Source of the DNA: an uncultured Collinsella sp.
GTDB lineage: Bacteria > Actinomycetota > Coriobacteriia > Coriobacteriales > Coriobacteriaceae
DNA length: 5,340 nucleotides
Assembly (NCBI GenBank): GCA_900556205.1
Contig: USNX01000099.1
Coordinates: 1 to 5,340 of the forward strand
Direction: 5' to 3'
The position numbers and the translations under genes were made by a program. This document shows positions 1 to 4,826 of the stretch, piece by piece. The notes under the pieces were generated by a model that was not told the DNA's origin, made no database searches, and saw only the letters and a list, made by a program, of their open reading frames with translations. How positions within the stretch are numbered: position 1 is the first letter of the stretch; each line of letters begins with the position of its first letter.

Positions 1-686
1 GGGATGAGGTACAGGCCCTCGGTGGTATGGAACAGGTCTTCCTCGAACTTCGGCAGCTGGCCCGTGCCGGTGAGCGTCTCGGCGTTGGCCATGGCCGGGC
101 ACCACCATTCCTTGTAGCCGCGCGACGCGTGCGTGTCGGCCATGAAGTTGATGAGGGCGCGCTCCAGGCGGGCGCCAGCGCCACCGAGAACGGTAAAACG
201 GCTGCCGGAGAGCTTGTTGCCGCGCTCGAAGTCGAGGATGTCCAGATCGGTGCCCAGATCCCAATGCGGCTTAAAGTCGAAGTCGAACTCGCGCGGGGTG
301 CCCCAACGACGGCGCTCAATATTCTCGTCCTCGTCCTTGCCGTACGGCGTGGCCTCGCAAGGAATGTTGGGCAGGTGAGCCATGAAGTCGTACTGCTCCT
401 GCTCGAGAGCAGTACGGCGCTCGGCCAGACCGTCAATCTTCTCGTTGACGGCGCGCACGGCCTCCTTGGCGGCCTCGGCCTCGTCCTTCTTGCCCTCCTT
501 CATCAGGGCGCCGATCTTCTTGGACTCGGCATTGCGCGTAGCCTGGAGCTCCTCGACCTCGGTGATGACGGCACGGCGCTCGTCGTCGAGCTCAAAGAAC
601 TTCTCGCGATCCCAAGACGTCTGGCGGTTAGCCATGGCGACATCGATGGCATCGGGGTTCTCGCGAACAAACTTGATATCAAGCAT
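1..686 (-). CDS. serS: Seryl-tRNA synthetase, N-terminal part (cut by the left edge)
   Basis: Cytoplasmic class II synthetase that charges tRNA-Ser (and tRNA-Sec where present) with serine using ATP. The first 228 codons are visible; the full protein is usually about 420-430 residues, so roughly the C-terminal half with class II motifs 2 and 3 lies outside. It opens MLDIKFVREN, the standard family start. Residues about 25-105 are rich in charged residues (many E, K, R and A), matching the antiparallel coiled-coil arm that grips the long variable arm of tRNA-Ser. The catalytic domain then begins, with family hallmarks HWDLG (141-145), LDFERGNKLSGSRF (151-164), GARLERALINFM (171-182) and GTGQLPKFEEDLF (207-219). 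The ATG at 686 is preceded by GGAGGA at 691-696, 4 nt away. It is divergent from the small membrane protein gene at 798-971. No T-box leader is visible upstream. Identification is certain; nothing looks broken. Confidence 0.97.
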   Translation of the reverse strand, partial: MLDIKFVRENPDAIDVAMANRQTSWDREKFFELDDERRAVITEVEELQATRNAESKKIGALMKEGKKDEAEAAKEAVRAVNEKIDGLAERRTALEQEQYDFMAHLPNIPCEATPYGKDEDENIERRRWGTPREFDFDFKPHWDLGTDLDILDFERGNKLSGSRFTVLGGAGARLERALINFMADTHASRGYKEWWCPAMANAETLTGTGQLPKFEEDLFHTTEGLYLI

Positions 687-715
687 TAGATCCTCCGGCG
701 ATATACATTCCATTT

Positions 716-727
716 AGGTTGCAACCT
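716..727. promoter_or_regulatory. Perfect 12-bp palindrome, possible operator
   Basis: AGGTTGCAACCT is identical to its reverse complement. It lies in the serS leader and just upstream of the plus-strand promoter region. A shorter palindrome, TACATGTA (730-737), follows 2 nt later, then AAGTATATACTT (743-754). Such symmetry is typical of dimeric repressor sites. As RNA it gives only a 4-bp stem with a 4-nt loop, so a DNA role is likelier than an RNA one. I do not recognise a specific regulator. Confidence 0.3.
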
Positions 728-753
728 TGTACATGTATGGGCAAGTATATACT
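727..753 (+). promoter_or_regulatory. Candidate promoter of the small membrane protein gene
   Basis: On the plus strand TATACT (748-753) lies 45 nt before the ATG at 798. The nearest -35-like hexamer, TTGTAC (727-732), is only 15 nt away and a poor match, so recognition would depend mainly on the -10. Transcription would start near 760, giving a leader of about 38 nt. It shares the palindromic -10 with the opposing serS promoter. Confidence 0.35.
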
Positions 754-773
754 TATGAGCGTTTACGACCCAA
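744..773 (-). promoter_or_regulatory. Candidate serS promoter
   Basis: On the minus strand TTGGGT (768-773) and TATACT (744-749) are separated by 18 nt. The -10 matches TATAAT at five of six positions; the -35 is weak. Transcription would begin near 737, giving a leader of about 50 nt that contains the palindrome at 716-727. The -10 lies inside the perfect palindrome AAGTATATACTT (743-754), so the same hexamer also reads on the plus strand. This is a pattern match only. Confidence 0.45.
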
Positions 774-797
774 CTCAACTACGCAAGAAGGCACCCA

Positions 798-971
798 ATG
801 GACGCAGTTTTTTCCTTTTTGTTTGGCACCCGCACCGGTTTTGCCATCCTTTTCGCCGGCGGCATCCTGTTATTTGCGATTCTTGCCTTTGTAATGGAGA
901 AGCGTACCCATAAGATGTACGTCGACCGCGGACCCAAGTCCAAGGATGAGGAAGACAGCTTCTGGGACTAA
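798..971 (+). CDS. Small single-pass membrane protein, 57 aa, unknown function
   Basis: A short gene reading MDAVFSFLFG at its start and ending EEDSFWD before TAA. Residues about 14-33 form one strongly hydrophobic helix rich in A, F, I, L and G. It is followed by EKRTHK (34-39) and a charged, acid-ended tail (43-57). The positive charges after the helix suggest an outside N-terminus and a cytoplasmic C-terminus. The ATG is preceded by AAGAAGG (785-791) with 6 nt spacing. Support for a real gene: ribosome site, membrane-helix-plus-charged-tail composition, a candidate promoter, and a strong terminator 52 nt after the stop. It is divergent from serS and convergent with proC. I recognise no family. 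It could be a regulatory or complex-associated small membrane protein, but nothing here shows its partner. Confidence 0.75.
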   Translation: MDAVFSFLFGTRTGFAILFAGGILLFAILAFVMEKRTHKMYVDRGPKSKDEEDSFWD

Positions 972-1000
972 CCTGCCAAAAAGGGACAGGTTTATTTTGG
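970..1000 (+). repeat. Intergenic repeat motif, copy A
   Basis: This 31-bp stretch begins AACCTGCCAAAAAGGGACAG and ends TTTATTTTGG. It starts inside the stop codon of the small membrane protein gene. A diverged copy lies inverted at 1098-1130 on the other side of the terminator. Copy A also carries AACCTG (970-975) and CAGGTT (987-992) as a small imperfect hairpin followed by TATTTT. The motif resembles a dispersed intergenic repeat I associate with Collinsella-like genomes; that is memory and not verified here. Confidence 0.5.
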
Positions 1001-1022
1001 TCTGTTTTATCTGGGCAAACGC

Positions 1023-1065
1023 AAGCGCCCCGCAACTGGAATTGAGCCAGTTGCGGGGCGCTTTT
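1023..1065 (+). terminator. Strong rho-independent terminator, probably bidirectional
   Basis: A 17-bp perfect stem has arms at 1023-1039 and 1047-1063 (GC-rich core GCGCCCCGC / GCGGGGCGC) and a 7-nt loop AATTGAG. On the plus strand it runs into TTTT (1062-1065), so it suits the end of the small membrane protein transcript. On the minus strand it is followed by TTGCGTTT, a weaker U-tract, so it may also end the proC operon transcript arriving from the right. Confidence 0.85.
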
Positions 1066-1097
1066 CGCTAAAAGGACAAAACCGCAGAAAATACCTG

Positions 1098-1130
1098 CCA
1101 ATAATAAACCCTTCCTTTTTTTGGTCGGTT
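1098..1130 (-). repeat. Intergenic repeat motif, copy B (inverted)
   Basis: Read on the minus strand this 33-bp stretch starts AACCGACCAAAAAAAGG and ends GGGTTTATTATTGG. It matches copy A (970-1000) at most positions once small gaps are allowed. It begins directly after the proC stop codon. The two copies and the hairpin between them make the whole convergent intergenic region an imperfect long palindrome. Confidence 0.45.
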
Positions 1131-1901
1131 TTACTGGAGAGTTGCGTCGATTGCCTTGACCAGGGCGCTGCGCATGCCGGCGTCCTCGAGCGCAACGACG
1201 CCCTTGATGGTGGCACCACCGGGCGAGCATACGGCATCCTTCATCGCCGCAGGATGCTGGCCAGTTGCAAGCTGCAGCTTTGCCGTACCCAACACCATCT
1301 GGCTCACAATGCGATAGGCATCGGCACGCGGGATACCGTGCTTGACCGCTGCATCGCCCAGGGCCTCGATTGCCATGGCGACAAATGCCGGAGCGCAACC
1401 ACCCACCGTGCCGCCCACAAACAGCAGGCTCGTATCGAGTTCGACCACCGCACCGAGCTTGCCAAGCAAATCAAGCACCACTGCGCTCTGCTCATCACTA
1501 AGCGTGGAAGCCTTCTCGCAAGCGATGACGCCCTCGCCCACCGAAACCGGTGTGTTGGGCACCGTCGAGATATGCGCGACGCCCGGCAGGACCTGCTCCC
1601 ACTTGGCACTGTCCCAGGTCCAGGCAACCGACAGAACGACCTTTTTGGCAAGAGCATCCTTGAGCGGGGCGAATACCTTCTCGATCATGTACGGTTTGAC
1701 CGCAGCGACCACGATATCGGATGCGGCGACAACCTCGGCGGCATCGTGGCAGGCGGCCATGCCGCGCGCCTCGCAGCGCTCAACCAGTGCGTCGTAGCGA
1801 CCCGCGCAGGCGCACATGTCGCTCGCAGCTACACCGGCAGCGATCCAGCCATCGGCCATAGCGCTCGCCATATTGCCAAAACCGACAAATCCAATCTTCA
1901 T
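1131..1901 (-). CDS. proC: Pyrroline-5-carboxylate reductase
   Basis: Catalyses the last step of proline synthesis, NAD(P)H-dependent reduction of 1-pyrroline-5-carboxylate, in the cytoplasm. The 256-residue length is close to the family norm of about 260-280. The Rossmann start MKIGFVGFGNMASAM (nucleotide-binding GFGNM at 7-11), AVKP (67-70), VPNTP (114-118), VGEGV (121-125) and the C-terminal signature SPGGATIKGVVALED (226-240) are all visible. Several usually conserved spots differ: SVAWTWDSAK (91-100) replaces the common S-x-AAG segment, GGCAPAF (167-173) replaces SGSGPAY, and SPGGAT replaces SPGGTT. The fold looks intact, so a working but divergent ProC is likely. The ATG at 1901 has AAAGGA (1911-1916) upstream with 9 nt spacing. 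It is the last gene of the SPFH-rlmH-proC operon, 73 nt after rlmH, and its transcript meets the terminator at 1023-1063. Confidence 0.94.
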   Translation of the reverse strand: MKIGFVGFGNMASAMADGWIAAGVAASDMCACAGRYDALVERCEARGMAACHDAAEVVAASDIVVAAVKPYMIEKVFAPLKDALAKKVVLSVAWTWDSAKWEQVLPGVAHISTVPNTPVSVGEGVIACEKASTLSDEQSAVVLDLLGKLGAVVELDTSLLFVGGTVGGCAPAFVAMAIEALGDAAVKHGIPRADAYRIVSQMVLGTAKLQLATGQHPAAMKDAVCSPGGATIKGVVALEDAGMRSALVKAIDATLQ

Positions 1902-1974
1902 ATCTCATAGTCCTTTCAGACACATTCCTCAAAACGAAAGGTATTGTCCCACGCCATTGTTTCGTATTGCCGAC

Positions 1975-2445
1975 CTATTTGTGATACGGCTCGCCACGGC
2001 TGATCTTGCAGGCGCGGTAGATTTGCTCCAGCAGCACCACGCGCGCCAAGTTATGCGGCAAGGTAATGCGTCCAAAGCTGAGCATCTCGTCGGCGCGGGC
2101 GCGCACCTCATCGCTCACGCCGTCCGAACCGCCAATCACAAAGGCGATGTCGCTGCTGCCTCGTAGCATAAGATCGTCGAGCCTCGCCGAGAGCTCCTCA
2201 CTCGAACGCTCCTTGCCCTCGATAGCCAGCAGGATCACATGCGCTCGAGACGGCAATGCAGCAAGAATTGCCGCCCCCTCCTTGTCGCGCGCGGCATCCA
2301 CGCCGCCCGCCTTAGCCGGGTCGATATCGGCCACCTCGCGGATATCCACCTTGGCATAGGCGCCTAGGCGCTTGGTGTACTCAGCGCACGCGTCCTTCCA
2401 AAAGCGCTCTTTGAGCTTGCCAACACAAACGACGGTGTATTTCAC
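1975..2445 (-). CDS. rlmH: 23S rRNA (pseudouridine-1915-N3)-methyltransferase RlmH
   Basis: A SPOUT-class methyltransferase that uses SAM to methylate pseudouridine 1915 in helix 69 of 23S rRNA, acting on assembled 70S ribosomes. At 156 residues it has the full family length (about 155-160). It shows the usual start MKYTVVCVGKLKERFW, the SAM-pocket segment FVIGGSDGVS (102-111) and the hallmark C-terminus LPHNLARVVLLEQIYRAC (129-146) ending KISRGEPYHK, with PYHK at the very end as in the family. The start is GTG (2443-2445), only 6 nt after the SPFH stop. Its ribosome site AAGGAG (2455-2460) lies inside the last SPFH codons, so the two are probably translationally coupled. It is followed by proC on the same strand. 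Identification is secure. Confidence 0.97.
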   Translation of the reverse strand: MKYTVVCVGKLKERFWKDACAEYTKRLGAYAKVDIREVADIDPAKAGGVDAARDKEGAAILAALPSRAHVILLAIEGKERSSEELSARLDDLMLRGSSDIAFVIGGSDGVSDEVRARADEMLSFGRITLPHNLARVVLLEQIYRACKISRGEPYHK

Positions 2446-2451
2446 GCGTGC

Positions 2452-3390
2452 CTACTCCTTTGACTCGTTCTGAACCTTACCGGCAGCCAGCATCTGCTCG
2501 AACATAGAGGCCGACTGCGAAAAGTCGCTCGGCAGCACGACCGTCGAGGTTTTACCCGTGCGAGCGAACTCCGTCATCATCTCGGACCACTGCGTAAACA
2601 TGAACAGTTGGTTGGCCTCGTCGTTACCGACTCCCGTCTCCTGGATGATCTCGAGCGAATCCTTGATGCCCAGCGCGATGGCCTTGCGCTGGTTGGCGAT
2701 GCCCTCGCCCGCCTTTTCCATCGCCTCAGCCTCGGCGGTCGCCTCGGTGACGCGCTTGATGCGGTCGGCCTCGGCGAGCTCCTGCGCGGCAGCGCGCTTT
2801 CGCTGGGCGGCATTGATGTCGTTCATGGAGTTCTCGACCTCGGTCGGCAGCGCGATTTTGGTGATGAGTGTCGACACGAGGGTGAAGCCGTAGGCAGCCA
2901 TCTGCTCGGACACGGTGGCATTAACGTCCTTGGCGATGTCATCCTTCTTGGCAAAGACCTCATCGAGTGTGTAGACGGGAATCGAAGAGCGCAGAGCGTC
3001 GGTGATGAAGTCACGCATCTGGTCGACGGGCTCCTGCAGCATATAGTAGCTCTTGTAGATGCCCGAATCTGCCGGGCCGGCGCCCATGTCATAGCTCACG
3101 TGGTACTGAGCAGAGACCTCAAGGCCGATGGTCACGTTGTCCTGGGTCTTAACGTCGATGCCAAAACCGTTTTTCATGGTGCGCAGACTCACCGTAGCGG
3201 CCTTGCGGTCGATCACGGGCACCTTCATGTGGAAGCCCGCGTTGACGATGCGGTTAAACTTGCCCAGACGTTCGATGATCACGGCATGCTGTTGTTCAAC
3301 GACATAGCAGGCGTTGGGAAGCAGCAGCAACAGAATGATGATGGGAATCAAAAGGCTGGTAAGGGCGGCGATGATACCGGACAACAGCAT
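2452..3390 (-). CDS. SPFH/band-7 (stomatin-prohibitin-like) membrane protein
   Basis: A membrane-anchored scaffold of the SPFH family; bacterial members (QmcA-, stomatin- and flotillin-like) form rings or membrane microdomains and modulate proteases such as FtsH. With the ATG at 3390 it has 312 residues. Residues about 5-25 are a hydrophobic anchor (IPIIILLLLLP). Next comes the typical start of the SPFH domain, CYVVEQQHAVIIERLGKF (28-45) with AGFHMKVPVIDR (51-62). The domain continues to about residue 190 (DNVTIGLEVSAQYHV at 84-98). An alanine/glutamate-rich coiled-coil stretch covers about 193-245, and the tail contains TSTVVLPSDF (281-290). A GTG 21 nt upstream (3411) could add MPIRGET, but GAGGAG at 3396-3401 sits correctly before the ATG. 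No NfeD partner is visible. It leads the SPFH-rlmH-proC operon. The family is certain; subfamily and client are not. Confidence 0.93.
   Translation of the reverse strand: MLLSGIIAALTSLLIPIIILLLLLPNACYVVEQQHAVIIERLGKFNRIVNAGFHMKVPVIDRKAATVSLRTMKNGFGIDVKTQDNVTIGLEVSAQYHVSYDMGAGPADSGIYKSYYMLQEPVDQMRDFITDALRSSIPVYTLDEVFAKKDDIAKDVNATVSEQMAAYGFTLVSTLITKIALPTEVENSMNDINAAQRKRAAAQELAEADRIKRVTEATAEAEAMEKAGEGIANQRKAIALGIKDSLEIIQETGVGNDEANQLFMFTQWSEMMTEFARTGKTSTVVLPSDFSQSASMFEQMLAAGKVQNESKE
2455..2460 (-). promoter_or_regulatory. Ribosome site of rlmH inside the SPFH gene end
   Basis: AAGGAG on the minus strand lies immediately before the SPFH stop codon TAG and 9 nt before the GTG at 2445. It supports the GTG as the rlmH start and implies that ribosomes finishing SPFH can reinitiate on rlmH. 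Confidence 0.75.
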
Positions 3391-3395
3391 GGTCT

Positions 3396-3401
3396 CTCCT
3401 C
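3396..3401 (-). promoter_or_regulatory. Ribosome site deciding the SPFH start
   Basis: GAGGAG on the minus strand is 5 nt from the ATG at 3388-3390. It lies inside the extension that an upstream GTG start at 3411 would create, so it favours the ATG. Confidence 0.7.
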
Positions 3402-3422
3402 TGATAGGCACACGTTGGCATT

Positions 3423-3451
3423 AGGATACCCGCACGAAGCAGCTATGTGAC
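3423..3451 (-). promoter_or_regulatory. Candidate promoter of the SPFH operon
   Basis: On the minus strand GTCACA (3446-3451) and TATCCT (3423-3428) are exactly 17 nt apart, each matching the sigma-70-type consensus at four of six positions. The start would be near 3416, leaving a short leader before the ATG at 3390. An alternative -35, TTGACC at 3470-3475, lies inside the left inverted repeat of the neighbouring element but has only a weak -10 partner (TGTCAC). Confidence 0.3.
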
Positions 3452-3467
3452 ACCAACAAGAGGACCC

Positions 3468-3497
3468 GTGGTCAAAAAAGGCCAAATATGAGTACTG
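3468..3497 (+). repeat. Left terminal inverted repeat
   Basis: It begins GTGGTCAAAAAAGGCC and ends AAATATGAGTACTG. It differs from the right copy at only three positions, all in the short stretch after the A-run. On the minus strand it carries TTTTTTGACC, which includes an outward-facing -35-like TTGACC. Confidence 0.8.
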
Positions 3498-3656
3498 TTA
3501 CCAGTTTAGTAACAGCGTATTTGGGTCAAAATCGCCTCGTTGAACCCGAGGTCTATCGAAATTACTTCATTTTGTCTCAAGGTTGAGCCAAATTAGCGTA
3601 CATCTGTTGCGTAAAATGAGCAAAAATGGCTTCATGAAATGTCTCTATTTTCATGT

Positions 3657-3686
3657 CAGTACTCATATTTGCCACTTTTTGACCAC
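3657..3686 (-). repeat. Right terminal inverted repeat
   Basis: Read on the minus strand it begins GTGGTCAAAAAGTGGC and ends AAATATGAGTACTG, matching the left repeat at 27 of 30 positions. A near-match continues just outside (CCC on the left, CCCT on the right side read inverted), so the true element end may lie a few bases further out. Confidence 0.8.
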
Positions 3687-3741
3687 AGGGGCATCTACCG
3701 CGCGAAATCGATATGTCAAATCTGCCAAAAACGGCCCATAA

Positions 3742-3770
3742 CAAAAAAGCTCCCATTGCTGGGAGCTCTT
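3742..3770 (-). terminator. Rho-independent terminator after tRNA-Leu
   Basis: On the minus strand AGCTCCCA (3760-3767), loop GCAA (3756-3759) and TGGGAGCT (3748-3755) form an 8-bp stem running directly into six T residues (3743-3748). It begins about 9 nt past the tRNA CCA end, as expected for a single tRNA transcript. Confidence 0.9.
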
Positions 3771-3778
3771 TCATTCAA

Positions 3779-3865
3779 TGGTGCGGGCGAAAGGACTTGA
3801 ACCTTCATGGGGTTGCCCCCATACGGACCTGAACCGTACGCGTCTGCCAATTCCGCCACGCCCGC
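3779..3865 (-). tRNA. tRNA-Leu, anticodon CAG
   Basis: An 87-nt class II tRNA with a genome-encoded CCA. The 5' acceptor strand GCGGGCG (3859-3865) pairs perfectly with CGCCCGC (3783-3789), followed by discriminator A and CCA (3779-3781). The anticodon stem TACGG/CCGTA encloses the loop TTCAGGT, placing CAG at 3829-3831, which reads the leucine codon CTG. A long variable arm, GGGG-CAA-CCCC type, and the T-loop TTCAAGT identify a leucine tRNA. Discriminator A is also the leucine identity base. It has its own promoter (3877-3905) and terminator (3742-3770) and lies downstream of tatD on the same strand. Confidence 0.97.
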
Positions 3866-3876
3866 GTGCAGGAATT

Positions 3877-3905
3877 AGAATAACGGAGCGCCATCGCGAA
3901 CGCAA
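3877..3905 (-). promoter_or_regulatory. Promoter of tRNA-Leu
   Basis: On the minus strand TTGCGT (3900-3905) and TATTCT (3877-3882) are exactly 17 nt apart. The mature tRNA begins 11 nt after the -10, so a start about 4-5 nt before the tRNA would be expected. The spacer is GC-rich. The -35 overlaps the gap right after the tatD stop codon. Confidence 0.7.
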
Positions 3906-3908
3906 GAA

Positions 3909-4826
3909 CTATTTTTGAAAAAGTTTGCAGGCATTTTCCCAAGCTGCTCGCGCGATTGCCTCAGCATCCTCGCCGGTACGATCGACACGGTCGTTGACCA
4001 GCGCGTTTGCCGTAATGGAGATCATTGCGGGCTCGCATTCAAGACCGCGGATGGGCTCCGGAGCCATATACGGGCAATCCGTCTCGAACAAAATTCGATC
4101 GAGTGGGGTTGCCGCGAATGCCTCGCGCACGTCGTCGTTGCGCTTAAAGGTAGCCGCACCACCATAGGCGATATAGCAGCCCAGCTCCGCAAAGCGCTCC
4201 ATCGTGGCGCGGTCCTCGCCAAAGCAGTGCAGCACACAACCGGCCTGGGGCACGCCCACCTCACGAAGCACGTTGTAGGCGTCCACGTGCGAGGTGCGCT
4301 CATGGTCCGTGTCCTCGTGGCGCAGATGCAGCTCCACCGGCACGTTACGGCACACGGCAAGCTCGAGCTGACGCGCCATGCAGTCAATCTGCACGTTATG
4401 GGGTGCCGGCGCGATATCGTCGTCATAGTCCATGTGGTAGTCCAGGCCGATTTCGCCAATACCGGCGCATAAGGGATCATCGAGCGCGGCAACGACCTGT
4501 GCGTGAACGTCGTCGGTATAGTCCGGTGCGCCATACGGATGCACGCCGGCAAGATACTTGATCTGCGGGATATCCTGCATCGGCAGAATTTCGCGCGTCA
4601 GCCAGTCGCTATAGTCCGTCACGCTGCGTTTATCAGCAATGGGGTCGAACATCGTCACCAACAGGTCGACGCCCGCGGCTTTGGCGCGCACGAGCGTCTC
4701 GGGCACATCCTTGCCCCAAAACGAAAGCAGATGTGCATGCGTGTCGGCAAGCGGCGCCAAGGGCACGGGACAAGCAACCGTCGTCTTTTTCTTGGTAAAC
4801 GTCACGCGTTCGGCATTAGGCGTCAT
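3909..4826 (-). CDS. tatD: TatD-family metal-dependent hydrolase
   Basis: A TIM-barrel metal hydrolase of the amidohydrolase superfamily; TatD proteins are Mg2+-dependent deoxyribonucleases/3'-5' exonucleases, cytoplasmic. The family's metal-site residues are visible in order: DTHAHL (H30, H32), GVHP (94-97), GEIGLDYH with E125, ELHLR with H167, LHCF with H200, and ETDCPYMAPEP with D250. At 305 residues it is longer than the usual 255-265 because about 27 residues precede DTHAHL (family members normally have about 3-5) and a short acidic insert, DYDDDIAP, follows the E125 motif. The ATG at 4826 has GGGAG at 4834-4838, 7 nt away. It overlaps the end of rsmA by 11 nt, a tight coupling; rsmA-tatD neighbourhood is common in Gram-positive bacteria. 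Symbol is by family; true substrate is not shown. Confidence 0.92.
   Translation of the reverse strand: MTPNAERVTFTKKKTTVACPVPLAPLADTHAHLLSFWGKDVPETLVRAKAAGVDLLVTMFDPIADKRSVTDYSDWLTREILPMQDIPQIKYLAGVHPYGAPDYTDDVHAQVVAALDDPLCAGIGEIGLDYHMDYDDDIAPAPHNVQIDCMARQLELAVCRNVPVELHLRHEDTDHERTSHVDAYNVLREVGVPQAGCVLHCFGEDRATMERFAELGCYIAYGGAATFKRNDDVREAFAATPLDRILFETDCPYMAPEPIRGLECEPAMISITANALVNDRVDRTGEDAEAIARAAWENACKLFQK

Larger units (their letters stand above)
3468..3686. mobile_element. MITE-like element with 30-bp terminal inverted repeats
   Basis: This 219-bp AT-rich element lies between the SPFH operon and the tRNA terminator. Its ends are inverted copies of one 30-bp sequence, GTGGTCAAAAA...AAATATGAGTACTG, identical at 27 of 30 positions. 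The interior holds no convincing gene. It has small hairpins at 3495-3515 (CTGTTAC/GTAACAG), 3535-3551 (CCTCG/CGAGG) and 3634-3654 (ATGAAA/TTTCAT), and an inner inverted pair ATTTGGGTCAA (3519-3529) / TTGAGCCAAAT (3583-3593). No target-site duplication is evident. Size, long inverted ends and lack of coding capacity fit a non-autonomous element moved by a transposase elsewhere. A host-derived structured repeat or regulatory RNA is the alternative. Confidence 0.6.
3391..3778. other. AT-rich intergenic region between SPFH gene and tRNA-Leu
   Basis: About 388 bases. From the left it holds the SPFH ribosome site and candidate promoter, the 219-bp MITE-like element (3468-3686), about 55 bp with nothing recognised (3687-3741), and the tRNA terminator (3742-3770). 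I see no supported protein gene in it. Base composition is clearly more AT-rich than the flanking genes. Confidence 0.7.

Noticed and set aside
27..689. Long plus-strand open frame opposite serS
   Set aside because: It is exactly antisense to clear SerS coding sequence and its translation is low-complexity (L, V, A, R rich) with no ribosome site or family likeness.
687..797. T-box leader controlling serS
   Set aside because: The candidate leader is only about 50 nt and lacks a T-box sequence, specifier stem and terminator.
775..1398. 207-codon minus-strand frame across the proC end, terminator and small gene
   Set aside because: It reads through a strong terminator and both repeat copies, and overlaps proC in another frame.
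1254..1910. 218-codon plus-strand open frame opposite proC
   Set aside because: Mirror of the proC gene, whose motifs are unambiguous. Long antisense frames are common in high-G+C genes.
2608..3450. 280-codon plus-strand open frame opposite the SPFH gene
   Set aside because: Histidine- and valine-rich shadow translation of the complementary strand. It crosses the SPFH start and promoter with no start signals of its own.
3465..3690. CRISPR array or toxin-antitoxin locus in the AT-rich gap
   Set aside because: Only two inverted copies of the repeat are present, with no regularly spaced direct repeats and no paired small genes.
3577..3774. 65-codon minus-strand frame between the tRNA and the SPFH gene
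   Set aside because: It starts within the tRNA terminator hairpin and runs across the right inverted repeat. The start lacks a plausible ribosome site and the composition is not gene-like.
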